64,000 bases of DNA from Triops longicaudatus (GCA_022885665.1 JAGQDJ010000062.1:1-64000), one strand, 5' to 3'. Positions 48,701 to 60,346 are shown, counted from the stretch's first letter. Program-made: numbers and translations. Notes: a model not told the origin generated them from the sequence alone.

Positions 48701-50004
48701 GACGTGGTATTTGGCAGCTGAAATGCAGATGTTCGTCGTGTCGCCAATATTCATCTACTTGCTTTGGCATTGGCCGAAACGCGGATTGGCGGTACTGGGC
48801 GGGGCTGTAACAGTTTTGACTGCTCTTCTTATGATTACGATAGCTGTAAATGATTTGCCTCTGAGCTTCATAATAGTGAGATCGTGAGTTTATTTCAAGA
48901 TTTTTAAACTTAGTGGTCTCTTAGTGCACATTTTTCGCGAAAACTGTTGTCCGAGACGAATTTACCAGAAAAAAAAACTAGTTAATTGCTTCTCTAACAG
49001 AGGTTTATTTTCAAACAGGGATCACTTGCCGATAATCGTGAAATTCTTCAACAAACTCTACCAGTTACCGTGGTGTCGCATTCAGCCATATTTGGTTGGT
49101 ATTTTCCTGGGGTTTGTGCTCTACAAGACGCAAAATTACAAAATCAGAATGAGTCCTTGGTTGGTCGGTACTGGCTGGTCCGTAGCTAGCGCTATAGGCT
49201 TAGCAGTTTTGTTTGGTTCGTACGGATACACGGACGAAACGAAAGCACCGGTTATTCCTATATCTGTGTCAGTAATTTACGGCAGTTTGCACCGTACTGC
49301 GTGGGCGGTGTCGCTGAGTTGGGTTGTATTTGCTTGCTTCCATGGTTACGGAGGTACTAGGACGTCATTTTCTGAATATCCGTCGAAATATTATGTTGCT
49401 TTTAATTTTCGACAACATTTTAAGCAGGAAAATGATAAAAGAATTCGTAATAAAATAGTGAATTTCAGGGATAGTGAATGAAATCCTCTCCTGGCCGGCC
49501 TTTATTCCACTAAGTCGGTTGACTTATTGTACTTATTTGGTGCATTTGAACTGGCTGGTACTGCACTACTCCTACGTTCGGACAGTTTTCTATTATTCTC
49601 AGATTGAAACGGTAAGTTTGTGAGCAAGAGAAACTTGAGTTGTATGAAAACTTGAGTAAAGTAGAATTTCTTAACGAATTTTCTCTGAATTATATCAGGT
49701 GTTGAATTTCTTTTCCACTTTGATGATGTCTATGAGCTTAGCTTTCGTGATTTCGGTGTGCGTTGAACTTCCGTCCCAGAATTTAGTGGCTCTCTTATTG
49801 AAAGCTAAACGTACGTATGCTTTATAGATATTGGCAAAATTGTCGATTTCTTATGGCGTGTGTAATTTTAAAAAATTAGATATTTTTTTAATATTGTAAG
49901 TTGTTTCTTGTTTCGTTTTAGGTCAAGCTGTCAGCGATACAAAGGATAATACCATAAAGCTTATTGACGGTAATATAAATAAAGTTATGGTACATAATGA
50001 ATAA
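45750..50004 (+). CDS. NRF-6-like acyltransferase-3 membrane protein, copy 6 (detached copy)
   Basis: Exons: 45750..46110, 46966..47213, 47270..47490, 47545..47824, 48049..48212, 48287..48461, 48690..48883, 49019..49353, 49469..49611, 49699..49810, 49922..50004; 771 residues. Signal peptide MYAIIKLAVFGVFLTLVSAS. Exon 3 is 221 bases as in copies 4 and 5, but exon 4 is nine bases shorter than theirs. Divergent sites: QCREDSRLY instead of DSWLY, NGIRFLTMVWVILTHVW, FLFLGGLLCAY instead of FLSGLL, RREWWKHFLYINN. Histidines and cysteines of the core motifs are kept. Introns 1 and 6 carry hAT-like miniature elements and intron 1 also a GCCATCTAACG-family end. AATAAA at 50051. It stands 12 kb from copy 5, with SLC25A38, two PAN-like genes and SERAC1 in between. 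Confidence 0.9.
46171..46408. mobile_element. Non-autonomous hAT-like element in intron 1 of copy 6
   Basis: Starts CAGTGGCGCAGCCAGG and ends CCTAGCTGCGCCTCTG, giving imperfect terminal inverted repeats; GGCCTACCCCGAAA and its mirror lie just inside. The flanks are a perfect 8-base duplication, CTGACCAT (46163..46170 and 46409..46416), as expected of hAT transposition. Its 238 bases have no transposase coding. Confidence 0.85.
46451..46580 (+). repeat. Solo 3' end of the GCCATCTAACG retroelement family
   Basis: Matches about 3178..3305 of the 2.1-3.3 kb element: AGTTCTAATATTATATAGAG, then GTAATGTACCCGTTAGATGGC, and an AACAACAAA tail. 5' truncated before the coding region. Confidence 0.75.
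48506..48629. mobile_element. Short hAT-like miniature element in intron 6 of copy 6
   Basis: Left end CAGGCCCGTGCCCAGG and right end CCTGGGTATGGCCTTG are inverted matches of about 16 bases. Flanks TCATGCGG (48498..48505) and TCGTGTGG (48630..48637) agree at six of eight bases, consistent with an aged 8-base target duplication. No coding capacity. Confidence 0.6.
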
Positions 50005-51244
50005 GAGAAGTGTAGACAACACTCTCGCCTTTGCTATTCGATTCTCGAAAAATAAACAAAGTCTTGTTTCCTAAATGTGTGTTACTTTCTGTGTCCATTT
50101 AAATATATCAAAATATCCCATGCGGACTTTCTTAAGCTTTTCTGCTCTGGTAAGAGAAAACATCAATAGCGTAATCTCAAATACCGTAAATAAGTACGGG
50201 AAAAAAGCCTATGAAAAGTGATTCAAAGAGGCTAAAATAGACGATTAAAGAAGCCTGAATACGTGCAAGCTGACGAGAGGCGTGCTATCTGTCGTGTAGC
50301 GTTGGCTTGGTTAACAGCCTCGTGTTTTTACTTTTTATATTTGTAAAATTTTGTTTGTAGTTTTTATTATTATTTTTAATTGTTTAGAAGAGAAAAACGT
50401 TCGCAAAGTTGAAGTTGTAAGTTTTATTTGCGTAACTAAACCGATTTTAGTACGTTTCTTGTTCCAACTGGATTTTTTGGCGCGTTTTGAGGGCGCCACA
50501 TACACTTAGCCCCGGGTAATTTAAATTCTTCCCACCATAGCGTAATCGACATGAATTACTCTTCAAACACCGAAATTTTTGAAGGTTACGTTATCCTACA
50601 AACAATATCTACAAAAGTCTAGAAGTCTTTAAGGATGAATAGGAATTTCACAGTAAGTCAAGGAGAGAGCACGAAAAAGGACAAGCGCAGCACTGGAATG
50701 CGCACTGTACTCCATTGCATGTTAAGCTTAATATAATGAAAAATGTGGACAACTATACCGAACAACTCATTTTCTTTTCTTTATGAAAAGTATGTTTTGT
50801 GTCAAGAAGGTATTTGACGTAGGCCGAGCGAAACTTGGGTCATTTTCGTTCCTAGTGGAGAAAAATGCAGAATTAGCGCACCCCAATTTTGCAAACTTGC
50901 GCTTTTTGTATTTCACGCTTTTCAGAAGCATAATTCTTCTCTCGTTTCTTTTCAATCTGGCTTACTTTTATACTTGAACTTATTTTTAAAGATAATAAGA
51001 GGCAAAAGTTGTTAATGCCATTTTAGCCTCGTTAAGGTCAAAGTCGAACTTTCGAATTGGGCAGGGATTTTTCCTCCTTTCCGGGCTGCGCGCATGGGGA
51101 AAGTGTGGCTGTTTACCGACGTCGGCCGCATTAAGTGATTCTGTGTTGCACTGGACGCTGGTCTATCCTTCACGTCAAGTTTGTCCCACTCTTTCAAAAG
51201 TAAACTGTCAGATTTATTAAACTAATAGTGTCCGTTTTATAGGA
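50005..51244. other. Intergenic upstream of mitoferrin
   Basis: Copy 6 polyadenylation signal AATAAA at 50051. An acceptor-like TTTTATAG just before 51243 suggests the mitoferrin start exon is preceded by an untranslated exon. A locally GC-richer patch lies at 51.06-51.13 kb. No coding gene seen. Confidence 0.4.
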
Positions 51245-54202
51245 ATGTTGGAAGAAGAACACGACTATGAATCTTTGCCAACCTCCAGCCCTGGTGTGCA
51301 TATGGTTGCTGGAGCTTTTGCTGGAATTTTAGAACACGCTGTTATGTATCCTCTCGACTCGGTCAAAGTAATGAAAAAACTTTCGTGAAATTTCCTAACA
51401 CTTGACCTTTGAATTCGTTGTAGATTATTAATACTATGTATTCTTTCCATATGGAAATAAACACAGTCAAAGGGAAAATCCCTTCCGAGGGATATTTGTA
51501 GAAAAAATTCTTCTTGCGTAATTTATCGTGATAAGCTTAACTCACGGCTTTGATTTCTGAAAAGGGGTTTAGGTTACATAAAAGATCAGCTCAAATTAAA
51601 TTGAAATTTTTTAGTTAACATTAGAAGTATTAGCACTTCGAACTTGGATTTGGTTTCCATAAATTAACTTTTTGATTAAATTGAGTCGTATCTCTAGTTA
51701 ATAGTTAAATTTCTTTTAAAGGTGTTTAAAAATCTTGTGTAATTTTATTCTTGGATTTTTGGTATCGTACATTGTATGAGTTAATGTAAATATATGTAAA
51801 TTTATGAATTAATGGATTTTAATCTAAAAAAAGCCAATTTCTGAGTAACTTGATGTTGAGTTTAGTGTTAAATGAACTAGGACGTTAGTTAAGTGAAAGT
51901 AGATTGCTAAAACGTCCCAAATTTCACAGCCAGGGTCGCTGAAACGGACTTTGTCCTTGATTTGCTTCGTTACTGGAAGTAACTTTCCATCTCAACGTTT
52001 TGTTTATGGAAGCCGTGGCCTCCGATAAATGAAAGAGCACGTCCAAAGTGTCAGATTACCATCGTCATGCCGAAAACTTGCGATGTGTCACTTTTTGAAG
52101 CAAAACTGCTTACATTCCGTCCCTGAAAAACTTGAAACTTTTATTTTGACATTTCTTAATATTTGATTAATACTTATTATCTTTTCCAAGTCTTTTTAGT
52201 CTAAGGCTTAAGCTCTACTATTCTATCTCTTAATCACATGAAAATCTTCGAAATTCAGAAAAAAGAGTTTTTCTGTTTTAATTATGTTTTTTTCTAGTTT
52301 TACTTTTTAATTTATGGAGGCTATGTAGTTTATGGTTAAAAAGGTCAAAACTGCGAATACATGGCCTAACTTCCTCTTATCTAACTTTTTATTTATTTAT
52401 TTTTTTATATTTTGTTTTGTTTGTCATTGTATTTTTATGAATTTTTATATTTTAAAAAATTCCGTAATTGATTAATCGAATTAATTTTTGTATTTGCTTT
52501 CATTTTCAGACGAGATTACAGAGTTTGTCACCAGCGCATATACGAACGGGCGGTATTGGCCAAGTTATGGGCGAAATGATCCGGACAGAGGGCGTGTTCC
52601 GACCTCTAAGAGGCATGGGCGCCATGATCTTGGGCGCAGGCCCCGCCCACGCGCTGTATTTCGCCACTTACGAGCGCTTCAAGCAAATGTTGTCAACGTC
52701 CCGAGCGGCAGCTAATAATAACTATCTCGCCCAAGGCGTCGCAGGCTGTTTAGCAACGCTGTTGCATGACGGAGTGATGACCCCGGCTGAAGGTGACGTA
52801 TGACATCATATCCCTTTCTCTAAATCAAGAAAAAGCAATGAAAAAATGAAAAATGGACATAAGTTCTAATAAAACGAAAGAAAATCGATAAAAATTTAAA
52901 AAATGGAACAAAATTCGCCCAAAATCGAAAATTGAAGTAAAGTAGCGTTAAGTCAGTCTTTTGAAAATTACACCAACATTGAAAAATTGAAATATTGGAA
53001 ATTTTAAATAAGAATAAATAATTTTAAAGAAAACAAGCAACGCAGGGGTAAGAAATAAATTAAAAATATTGGGTTGAATTATGACTAAACGCACTTTTGT
53101 TGTTGACAGTGGTGAAACAGAGGATTCAGATGTACGACAGTCCATTTAAGAGCATATACGCTTGCGCGAAACACGTTTACAACACCGAAGGCTTTCGGGC
53201 GTTTTACCGGTCTTACGGCACGACGTTAGTCATGAACGTGCCTTTCCAAGCGCTACATTTCGTGGCGTACGAAGCTATGCAAAACTTGACCAATCCCAAC
53301 CGAAGATATGATCCTAAAGTAAAAACGCCGTTTTTCGGTCTTTTTAATATTGAACATAACTAACATAATATTTAAATATTAGGTGCAAAAATTTCACTTT
53401 TTTTCTTTTGGGATTATTTTCTGTTTTAATTTGTTTTTTATTGTTATATCCCGAAGGAATGTATTTACTAAAGCGTTTTTTGTTTTATTTGTATTCCACA
53501 GGCTCACGTTATATCAGGAGGCGTTGCAGGAGCGGTGGCAGCAGCGGTGACCACGCCCCTTGACGTTTGTAAGACGCTGTTGAACACGCAAGAACAAGGC
53601 GCATTGCAACAATTGCAGCGACAAGAAGTAACAGGCTTGTGGGGAGCGGCCAAAACGGTGTACCAACTCTCGGGACCCACAGGGTTCTTCAGAGGATTGC
53701 AAGCCCGAGTTATGTACCAGGTAACGCCCCTTTTTTCCTTTATTTTCTGCTAAAATAAACGACGCAAGAAAAATTTGTCATCGAAATTCGGCAAAAAAAT
53801 TGAGCACTATGACGTTTATTTAGTTCAGTCCGCCAAAATTTCGTGGGAAAATACTAATACAAAATAAAGTTTTTAAAATAAGTTTGGTAGAAATCTTAGA
53901 AAGTTAAATAACAGAATTTTCGCGATATTTTTCAAATAATTTGATAGATATTTTGTATTACTTTGCGAGTTCTAATGAATGTCGTTATTTAGGTCCCTTC
54001 GACAGCGATTTGTTGGACTGTGTACGAGTTTTTCAAGTTTGTTCTCACCAAAGAAGAATCGTTATCAGCCAGCAAGAAGAGCGACGAAGACGGCCGACCT
54101 CATCCTCATCATCCGGTCCATTCTTCTCTCTCTCCTGCGCCGGGTGCAGCGTCCTTGGGTTCTTTGGAACTCCCTGTCGCTTCTAAACTCGGTTCTTTCT
54201 GA
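51245..54202 (+). CDS. mfrn: Mitoferrin (mitochondrial iron carrier, SLC25A28/37 type)
   Basis: Inner-membrane carrier that brings iron into mitochondria for haem and Fe-S cluster synthesis. Exons 51245..51367, 52510..52792, 53110..53318, 53502..53720, 53993..54202; 347 residues, the usual length. Each of the three repeats is recognisable: MVAGAFAGILEHAVMYPLDS, LATLLHDGVMTPAEVVKQRI and VAAAVTTPLDVCKTLLNTQE. RPLRGMGAMILGAGPAHALY, AFYRSYGTTLVMNVPFQA and GLQARVMYQVPSTAICWTVYEFF are also present. These HEA/LHDG and PAEVVKQR features separate mitoferrin from other carriers. Intron 1 is long (1.1 kb) and has no gene in it. The C-terminus has an unusual His/Pro/Ser-rich tail (HPHHPVHSSLSPAPG) after the last helix. 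Confidence 0.93.
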
Positions 54203-55520
54203 AAAAAGAGTATAAAAATACCTGAAAGAAATGGGGAGGAGCTGCCAGGCTGCTGTGCAGTCCAATTTCTTCACGACACGAAGAAAAGGAATTTTTTTCT
54301 TTTTGGAGAAAAGACTTAACAGTGAACACTTTTTCTTCTGGGATTAAAATGGGACACTATTGTCGATTCCAGAGCGAGTCACGTGATCTGAGTTCCGGTT
54401 AAATACCCTTTTGTGTGAAAAGTTTTTTGGTAGTGCCTTTTTTTTTGTTATTTTTGGGAAAAGCATTTTATTTCTATTTTTTATATTTTTGTTCAAGGTA
54501 AAAAACCTGAAAACATTGTTGATGAGGTTTGCAAAACCTTTTGGGGATAATAGCTTGAATTAGGCAAAAACTTGGCTTCTAGTGTGGGGCAAGTTGGCTT
54601 TACATAGATTGTTGTTTAATCCCCGGGGGTGCTTGTGAGAATCTTTATAGAAGACGGGCAAAACTTAGCTTTTGAGTTTGTAAATGAAGTTTTGAAAAAG
54701 GAGGGTTCAACTTTGTTCGCTTTGAAAAAGGAGCAATAAGGTTGAATCTCACGTGTTTGTTAGTGGGGCAAAAACTTGTGGTGGGGAAGCTTTAAATTTG
54801 GCTGATCAGTGTGTAGCAAATTAAAAGTTGGAGCGAGGAAAGGAACTGAGATATTCGAAAGAGAAGGGAGGAAATAGTGTAGAGTTGTGTAGACCGCGAG
54901 GCGATCATGATTCGTTTCCAGAGAGAAACAATGTGATGCAGCCTTGGGAGGCTGATAATGCCTGAGAAAATACATACTTTTGCGCTAAAACTGTAACATT
55001 TTTAATCAAGTTTCATTGGTTTAAAATCTTATTTACAGTTAAAGTTGACTATTGGCTGGAGTAAGACGATTTTTACCGAGATCAAAGCACGCATTTTTCG
55101 TCCAAAGTAACACAGCGGACTCTCACACTTCCCGTGTTATGGTTTATTGGTGAAGTTACGTATCCATCACATAGTTAATATGTTAATGACCTCATGTTTT
55201 GCGGCCAAGGCGTGGGTTTGTGCGAAATTTAACACACGTTTCATACTCTTCTTTTGATCAAACTGTGTCGTACATCATGGGAACCACAATTCCGATAATC
55301 ACGATGTGACGTATATTTTCGCGCAGTACGAGCAATTCACTGAGAAAATACACGACAGTATTTCTAAAACCACTTGAATCATGTAAATTGTGCCGTTTTC
55401 TATCTAAAAACGAATTCTGTACGGCCTTACCGACATGTCTGCAATATGGAAATTAAGGAATGCAAATTGTCCGCCTCGACGAGAGGATTCCGAATCTGTA
55501 AGAATTAGTGCGCTAGCCCT
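54203..55520. other. Intergenic downstream of mitoferrin
   Basis: Presumed mitoferrin 3' UTR followed by sequence with no supported gene. Weak frames on the minus strand at 54.76-54.98 kb match nothing recognised. Confidence 0.4.
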
Positions 55521-55549
55521 TCAAATAAGCGAGAAAAATGAGCCTGAAG

Positions 55550-55878
55550 TGAAATTATACCCTGAGGGCGTCTCAGGAGCCAAAAATTTTGAAATCCCAT
55601 AAGGAATAACATGGGAAAAAGTGCGATGCACGATGCCAGCATAATGCTTTTTGAGGTCTTGTTCACCCTTTCCTATCCTTTTTCCTGCTTCCTTTGCTGT
55701 TTTCTGTGATACTCTTGGTAATTCCAATTTATTGGGATATACCAGGTACCATAGGAAGCAGTTTAGGGCATGGTCAGATTTGTTCCTATGAAAAACCAAA
55801 ACGGGAAATTGGGGAATCGAACCCACGACCTCACGGACGTAAGTCCAGGACTTAGACCGCTCGGCCAAAACATCTTAC
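55550..55878 (-). repeat. tRNA-derived SINE-like sequence (tRNA-Leu-like head)
   Basis: On the minus strand, TTGGCCGAGCGGTCTAAG (box A) is followed about 30 bases later by GTGGGTTCGATTCCCC (box B), as in a leucine-type tRNA. The anticodon stem and acceptor stem do not pair, so it is not a working tRNA. The sequence continues into a body of about 250 bases, which is the usual layout of a tRNA-derived SINE. A frame of 115 codons across it is accidental. Confidence 0.5.
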
Positions 55879-56507
55879 GTATTTAGCACCTCGCACATGT
55901 ATAAATCCAACACAAACATTTTCGAAACAACAGTTTCCATTACTGGCTCGTGGTTATCTTACTGATTATTTCTATTTTCCCAATTAAAATCCCCTAGGCT
56001 CCGCCCCTGTTTATGGGTTTAAATGCCGCAACATTTCAAGCTTACCAAGTGAGTCTCGATACTGGGAAACTGGCCCTTTCTAGCAGCAAAGGAACTGCTT
56101 GAAGGTTTTTTCCGTTTTACTACACGAGTAAATTAACTTATCGGACAATTAAACTACACACTAAAAATTGCCGAATACGCCACTTTTAATTTCAATTACT
56201 TACGCCTGTCGCAATTTGTCACCTTTAATTAATGCCCACCGGAATTTTCAGTATGACGAGCTTTATTTGCATGTCTTGTGTGATAAAATACAGTCACTTT
56301 TCACAATAAAAGTTCGAGTGGTCAGAAGCTTGTTTTTAAATATGCAAAATGGCCGTATTGAGCTAAAGGCGAAAGGACCGCACGTACTCATTACGATCAA
56401 TTCTAAATCAGCCAACTTAAGGAAGACAAGGATACAAAGTCATAAGTCAACAGCGTTTAAAATACGAATGAAATTTTTCTGTGTATGAAGCCTCACAGAC
56501 AAAGCAA
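55879..56507. other. Intergenic downstream of TERT
   Basis: No gene seen. A plus-strand frame at 56.17-56.49 kb lacks an ATG start and any family match. Confidence 0.4.
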
Positions 56508-59500
56508 TTAAAAGGTACGCCGCATTTTAAGGAATGGTGCAGGCAGGGATTTGTCCGTCTGCTTTGCGAGAAAACTACACTTGGACAAGCCCATTTCAGT
56601 CTCTAGCTGTTTAATCTGGACTTCTAAGGTAATAAGCAAGTCTTGGTACCAGCTCTTGGTACGTCGCAACTTTGCATGGAAGGCATTGTAACAAAGCCAC
56701 TGTAATTCTTCCGTACTTACGGGTATTTTAACGTGCCACGTTTGTCGGCTGTTCATATTGTGTTCAGACACTGCCTTATAACAACGACGGATCTGTTTCA
56801 TTAGAAAGTCCGGGTTCCGTTGCCCACGTTCCCGACTGAACAAGTTCTTTACAATGGTATGAAAGTGCAACGCCGCCATTACAAAATTTTGGTAAAAATT
56901 CTTTATCACGGTCTCGCGATTATTCACCGCACTGTCGACATAAAGCAGCGACCATTTAATTAGCGAAAAGTTTGGCACTCGCTTTGCCAGTGTTCTACCG
57001 GAAATTAATCAGAAAATTTTCAATTAACAAGATTAACTCACTTTCCAGGATGACTTGGCTTCTTCAACGACAAGCGTTCGACAATATCAGACCCAGCGTA
57101 GAATTGTAAATTGGGTCGACACTCATGGCGTTTGCCACTTTCTAGGTCGAAGGTCATCCCACAAAATGTCACTCGTTTCTCCACACAAAGTTTCACATCA
57201 GTCAGATTTGTACAAACTTTCGTTGGTTCTACAGAACAGCCATACTCTTCAATTCCTTGGCACATGGTCTGTAAAAATCTTTAGAAAAAAAATAATAATA
57301 TGAACAAAAAAGGCAAATCTAAATTTTCAATGAAAAATATACCTAAGAGCTTTGCCGTGGTCGGTGGTAATGTACAAAAAATCATCGACACCACGGAAAA
57401 GTACCCCAGTCTTGTCCATTAATGGCTCATTCAGGTACTGCTTAGACATTTCTCCATAATACAGATTGCAAAGCGCTTCGGACAATGGCCATCCTTGCGG
57501 TACGCCTTGGGCCACCTTATGCGTCGCTGTCTTTGCCAGTTTCAGGCAACTGTTCTCCAAAAATGACGAGACATCTTTTACTTGCCTCTGGGGTTCCCAG
57601 TACTCCACTGTGTTGGTACTCATAAGAATTGCTTCCGGTGCTAATACCCTAGCCAGTGAGAACTCTGCATGCCTGACAAAAGTCATCCGATTAATAATTC
57701 TGTATGACTGCGCGGTTCGAACGGCTATTTCAACCATTCGGACCGGCAACACCGCTTTTTCCTCCGATTGACCATTAACAAGTTTCGTAACTTTTTCCAT
57801 GAAAAGTGCCATCAGCTTATCGTGCTTCATTGATCCGTAGGCATCTTTAATGTCCGCGATGACGAAGTAAAGTGCAGCGTCACCTAAGCCGTGTAAATTC
57901 AATGTGTCCAGGAACTGCCGCCATCTGATATAGATTACGTTGGAATTTCTGGGAGGAACAAGCTCAGGATACTGGCAGTTAATTGCTTTCAAGAATTCTT
58001 TAGTCCTTAAAAGATCGGGGTCTTTCTTAGTAATGCTTATGTGCTTAAACTTCGTTATAGGGCGACACTTGAAACCGCGTTTGGGTAACAACCGCACATT
58101 AGCGACCAGGTGTTGCGGTTGAGAAACGAGATTTGGTATCAGTTTTTCGCTGCAAAGTTTGCGTAAGGCTAGGTGCTGTCGACTTCGCCAGACGTTTTGC
58201 GGGTACCAGACCAAGTAGTTACGGTTGGTACCGCTGACGGGAGTAATGTAGAAAAACAATTTGAGAAGAAACATGACGAAATTTTTCATGAGCCACCAAA
58301 TGACTTTAGCTAACAGGCATTGTTGTACGCTTATTGAGCCTCGGAATTCCTTCAACCAACCCAGGGAGGTGGTCATGCCTTCCATGAAGTGATACAGCAT
58401 GAAATCGCGATCTTTCCCAGCCCGGATAAACAAACGGATGTTCTTCAGGAAGAGTTTCATATTGTTGCAACCACCCAGCAAAGCTTCCGGCACAACGCGG
58501 CGAATGCAAGCGCGGGCGAAGCAATAAACGGTTTTTACCGAGACCATGCCCTCTGTTTCCAGATGATGTTCAACTTTTGCGAAAGTACTGGAAGTAACGC
58601 TACTTCTAAAATACGACGTTTCTCTTTCTGCCGGCTTTTCCGCGCGCGTTTTAGTAATATTAGACGCCGTTTTCTTCATAGCTTGGGCCAACGCACTAGA
58701 GTACACGCTCTTCAAATTGGTGCTTTGATGTTTGTCGGCAAGCAGTTGGACAAGCTCTTTGAGCCTGGCGAGTTTCTTCACGACTGGATGATCGAGATCT
58801 TCTAAAGGGATAGATGCAAAGCTCAACCCTGAACCCACGTCAGTCAAGAGAATCGACTGAAACAACGCTTTGCCCGCGTGTTGGCCGAAGCTAAACAAAC
58901 TGCCTTCGGGCCAACGCAGGCCATTTGTGCTACTGCTGCTGCGTTTGTAGAGGATAGAGTCATGGTGAAACATTAGAGACCCATTGAAATTACGTGGAGT
59001 CGTTTTGATACCTGAAGTTGGGATTAAATACTGGACGATAGAATCAATTTGAGGTTCAGGTCGCTGCTTCTTGCCTCGGTGATGCTTCTTTCTTTTAGGC
59101 GGCCTTTCCTCGAAAACAGCTTCCGCTACTGGCCCACACGATTTATTGCGTGGTAGATCTGGAATACCAGTGGCAGTTTCTAGCCTTAATTTCTTCTTGG
59201 GTGGTTGCCCTTGCAAATTTATTGTTGTGGTCGTTTTTCGTTGAGAATTTTTCTTAATTTCAGGTGCGGCAAGAACGCCTGCTATCTGAACAAAAGGGCC
59301 CTTTTCTCGAATAGACTGGAAGATACTGCATTCGGTTAAGAGCCAGTAAAATATGTCAAAGCTTAGGTGAGATAACAAACTTTCCCACTCTTTCATAGGG
59401 ACAAATCGAGTGAACGGTGTGCAGCAATTACTATACACTGTTCTGTCGGAGTCCGTAGCCGTTTCATGCCTCACGCAGGGCAAAATGACCTGAACACATC

Positions 59501-59768
59501 GGTGTTTGGCGCGTTTTTTAATCAGTTTTATGACACTGGTCAAAGAATTTTCTGAATGCGGAGCGATTTGGGGCAGTTTTCGTGGTACTGCGGAATTAGA
59601 AGTTATGACTGAGTGTTTCATACTGGGTCCAAGTTCACTCCATGCATCTTCTGAAGTTTGTTCTAGAGATTTTCCATGTTTCTGCACGGAAAAGCATTCG
59701 GCAAATACAACACCCAGGAAAGATCTCATCGTCCATACGTGTAAATAGTTCTTTTCCAGTATCTCCAT
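56508..59768 (-). CDS. TERT: Telomerase reverse transcriptase
   Basis: Catalytic subunit that copies telomere repeats from the telomerase RNA. Three exons on the minus strand: 59768..57343, 57278..57042, 56994..56508; 1049 residues against about 1130 in human. CP motif LAKVIWWLMKNFV (about residues 486-498), T motif FFYITPVSGTNRNYLVWYPQ (505-524), motif 1 VRLLPKRGFKCRPI (558-571), motif A ALYFVIADIKDAYGS with catalytic Asp639, motif B' QGVPQGWPLSEALC (754-767), motif C VDDFL with Asp795 and Asp796. Exon 2 supplies FLQTMCQGIEEYGC (motif D) and VTFCGMTFD (primer grip, motif E). Exon 3 is the C-terminal extension with ELQWLCYNAFHAKL. The N-terminal part is basic and poorly conserved. All catalytic aspartates are present. 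Start chosen as the first in-frame ATG. Confidence 0.93.
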
Positions 59769-59857
59769 AGTTTCTGCGAATTCAGCTTGCGGTTAGATAC
59801 AAAACATTTTAAAACTGTATTTTACTTTCCCCCCCTACATTTTTGCGTTGAAAATAG

Positions 59858-60027
59858 ACTTGCACAGTGAAATGCATTCGAACTCTGTTTGTAAACACCA
59901 ATGCAATGTAAGCCTTTTTGGAACTGTTAAGGAAGAAAATGGCGTCGTAAACACCGGAATTCGCTGGCCTTTCGCTGAAAACAAAATTCTATTAAAGATA
60001 GAAGTATCACTACAATGGAGTGAATAG
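59858..60027 (+). pseudogene. 3' fragment of the PAN-like gene family
   Basis: A short frame ending at TAG 60025..60027 reads CNVSLFGTVKEENGVVNTGI then RWPFAENKILLKIEVSLQW. It matches the last 40 or so residues of the genes at 38.6 and 40.8 kb (GMFGTVNISNSPNQTGFRWP and ILNHGDIKLTL). Upstream exons of the family are not found; TERT begins 90 bases away on the other strand. Most likely a relic of a lost or transposed family member, less likely a 3' exon of an unrecognised gene. Its position is in the TERT promoter region. Confidence 0.6.
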
Positions 60028-60346
60028 CCACGCCCACTGTTATGGTTGTATCAGCTGAAGCATTTTTTTCAATCTTTTAAACTTTCTTTGTGAAGAGTTC
60101 TATTACTCATGGTTCATGGTGAATTTTTCCATGCCAGCATTTTTTACGTATTGTACAGTAATTCATAATAAAAACGACCCAAATTAATGGTCACTAAAAA
60201 TACCCTTGAGCCCTTTTCTTAAATAAAAAAATAAAATCATAAGCGTCATAAAGGCCCTGTCTAGCTATTCGTTAGTCCAGCGTAGCACCGTGTCTCCCGC
60301 AGATCGCTGTTCAGTTTCTAACGTTCAGTTCCTGCGAACCGCAAAA

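Noticed and set aside
55521..55868. 115-codon minus-strand frame
   Set aside because: Lies across the tRNA-like SINE sequence; the frame is a by-product of the repeat.
55800..55878. Functional tRNA-Leu gene
   Set aside because: A and B boxes are present, but the anticodon and acceptor stems do not pair and the arm spacing is off.
56168..56488. 106-codon frame just downstream of TERT on the other strand
   Set aside because: Begins at TTG, has no recognisable domain, and has a composition like random AT-rich sequence.
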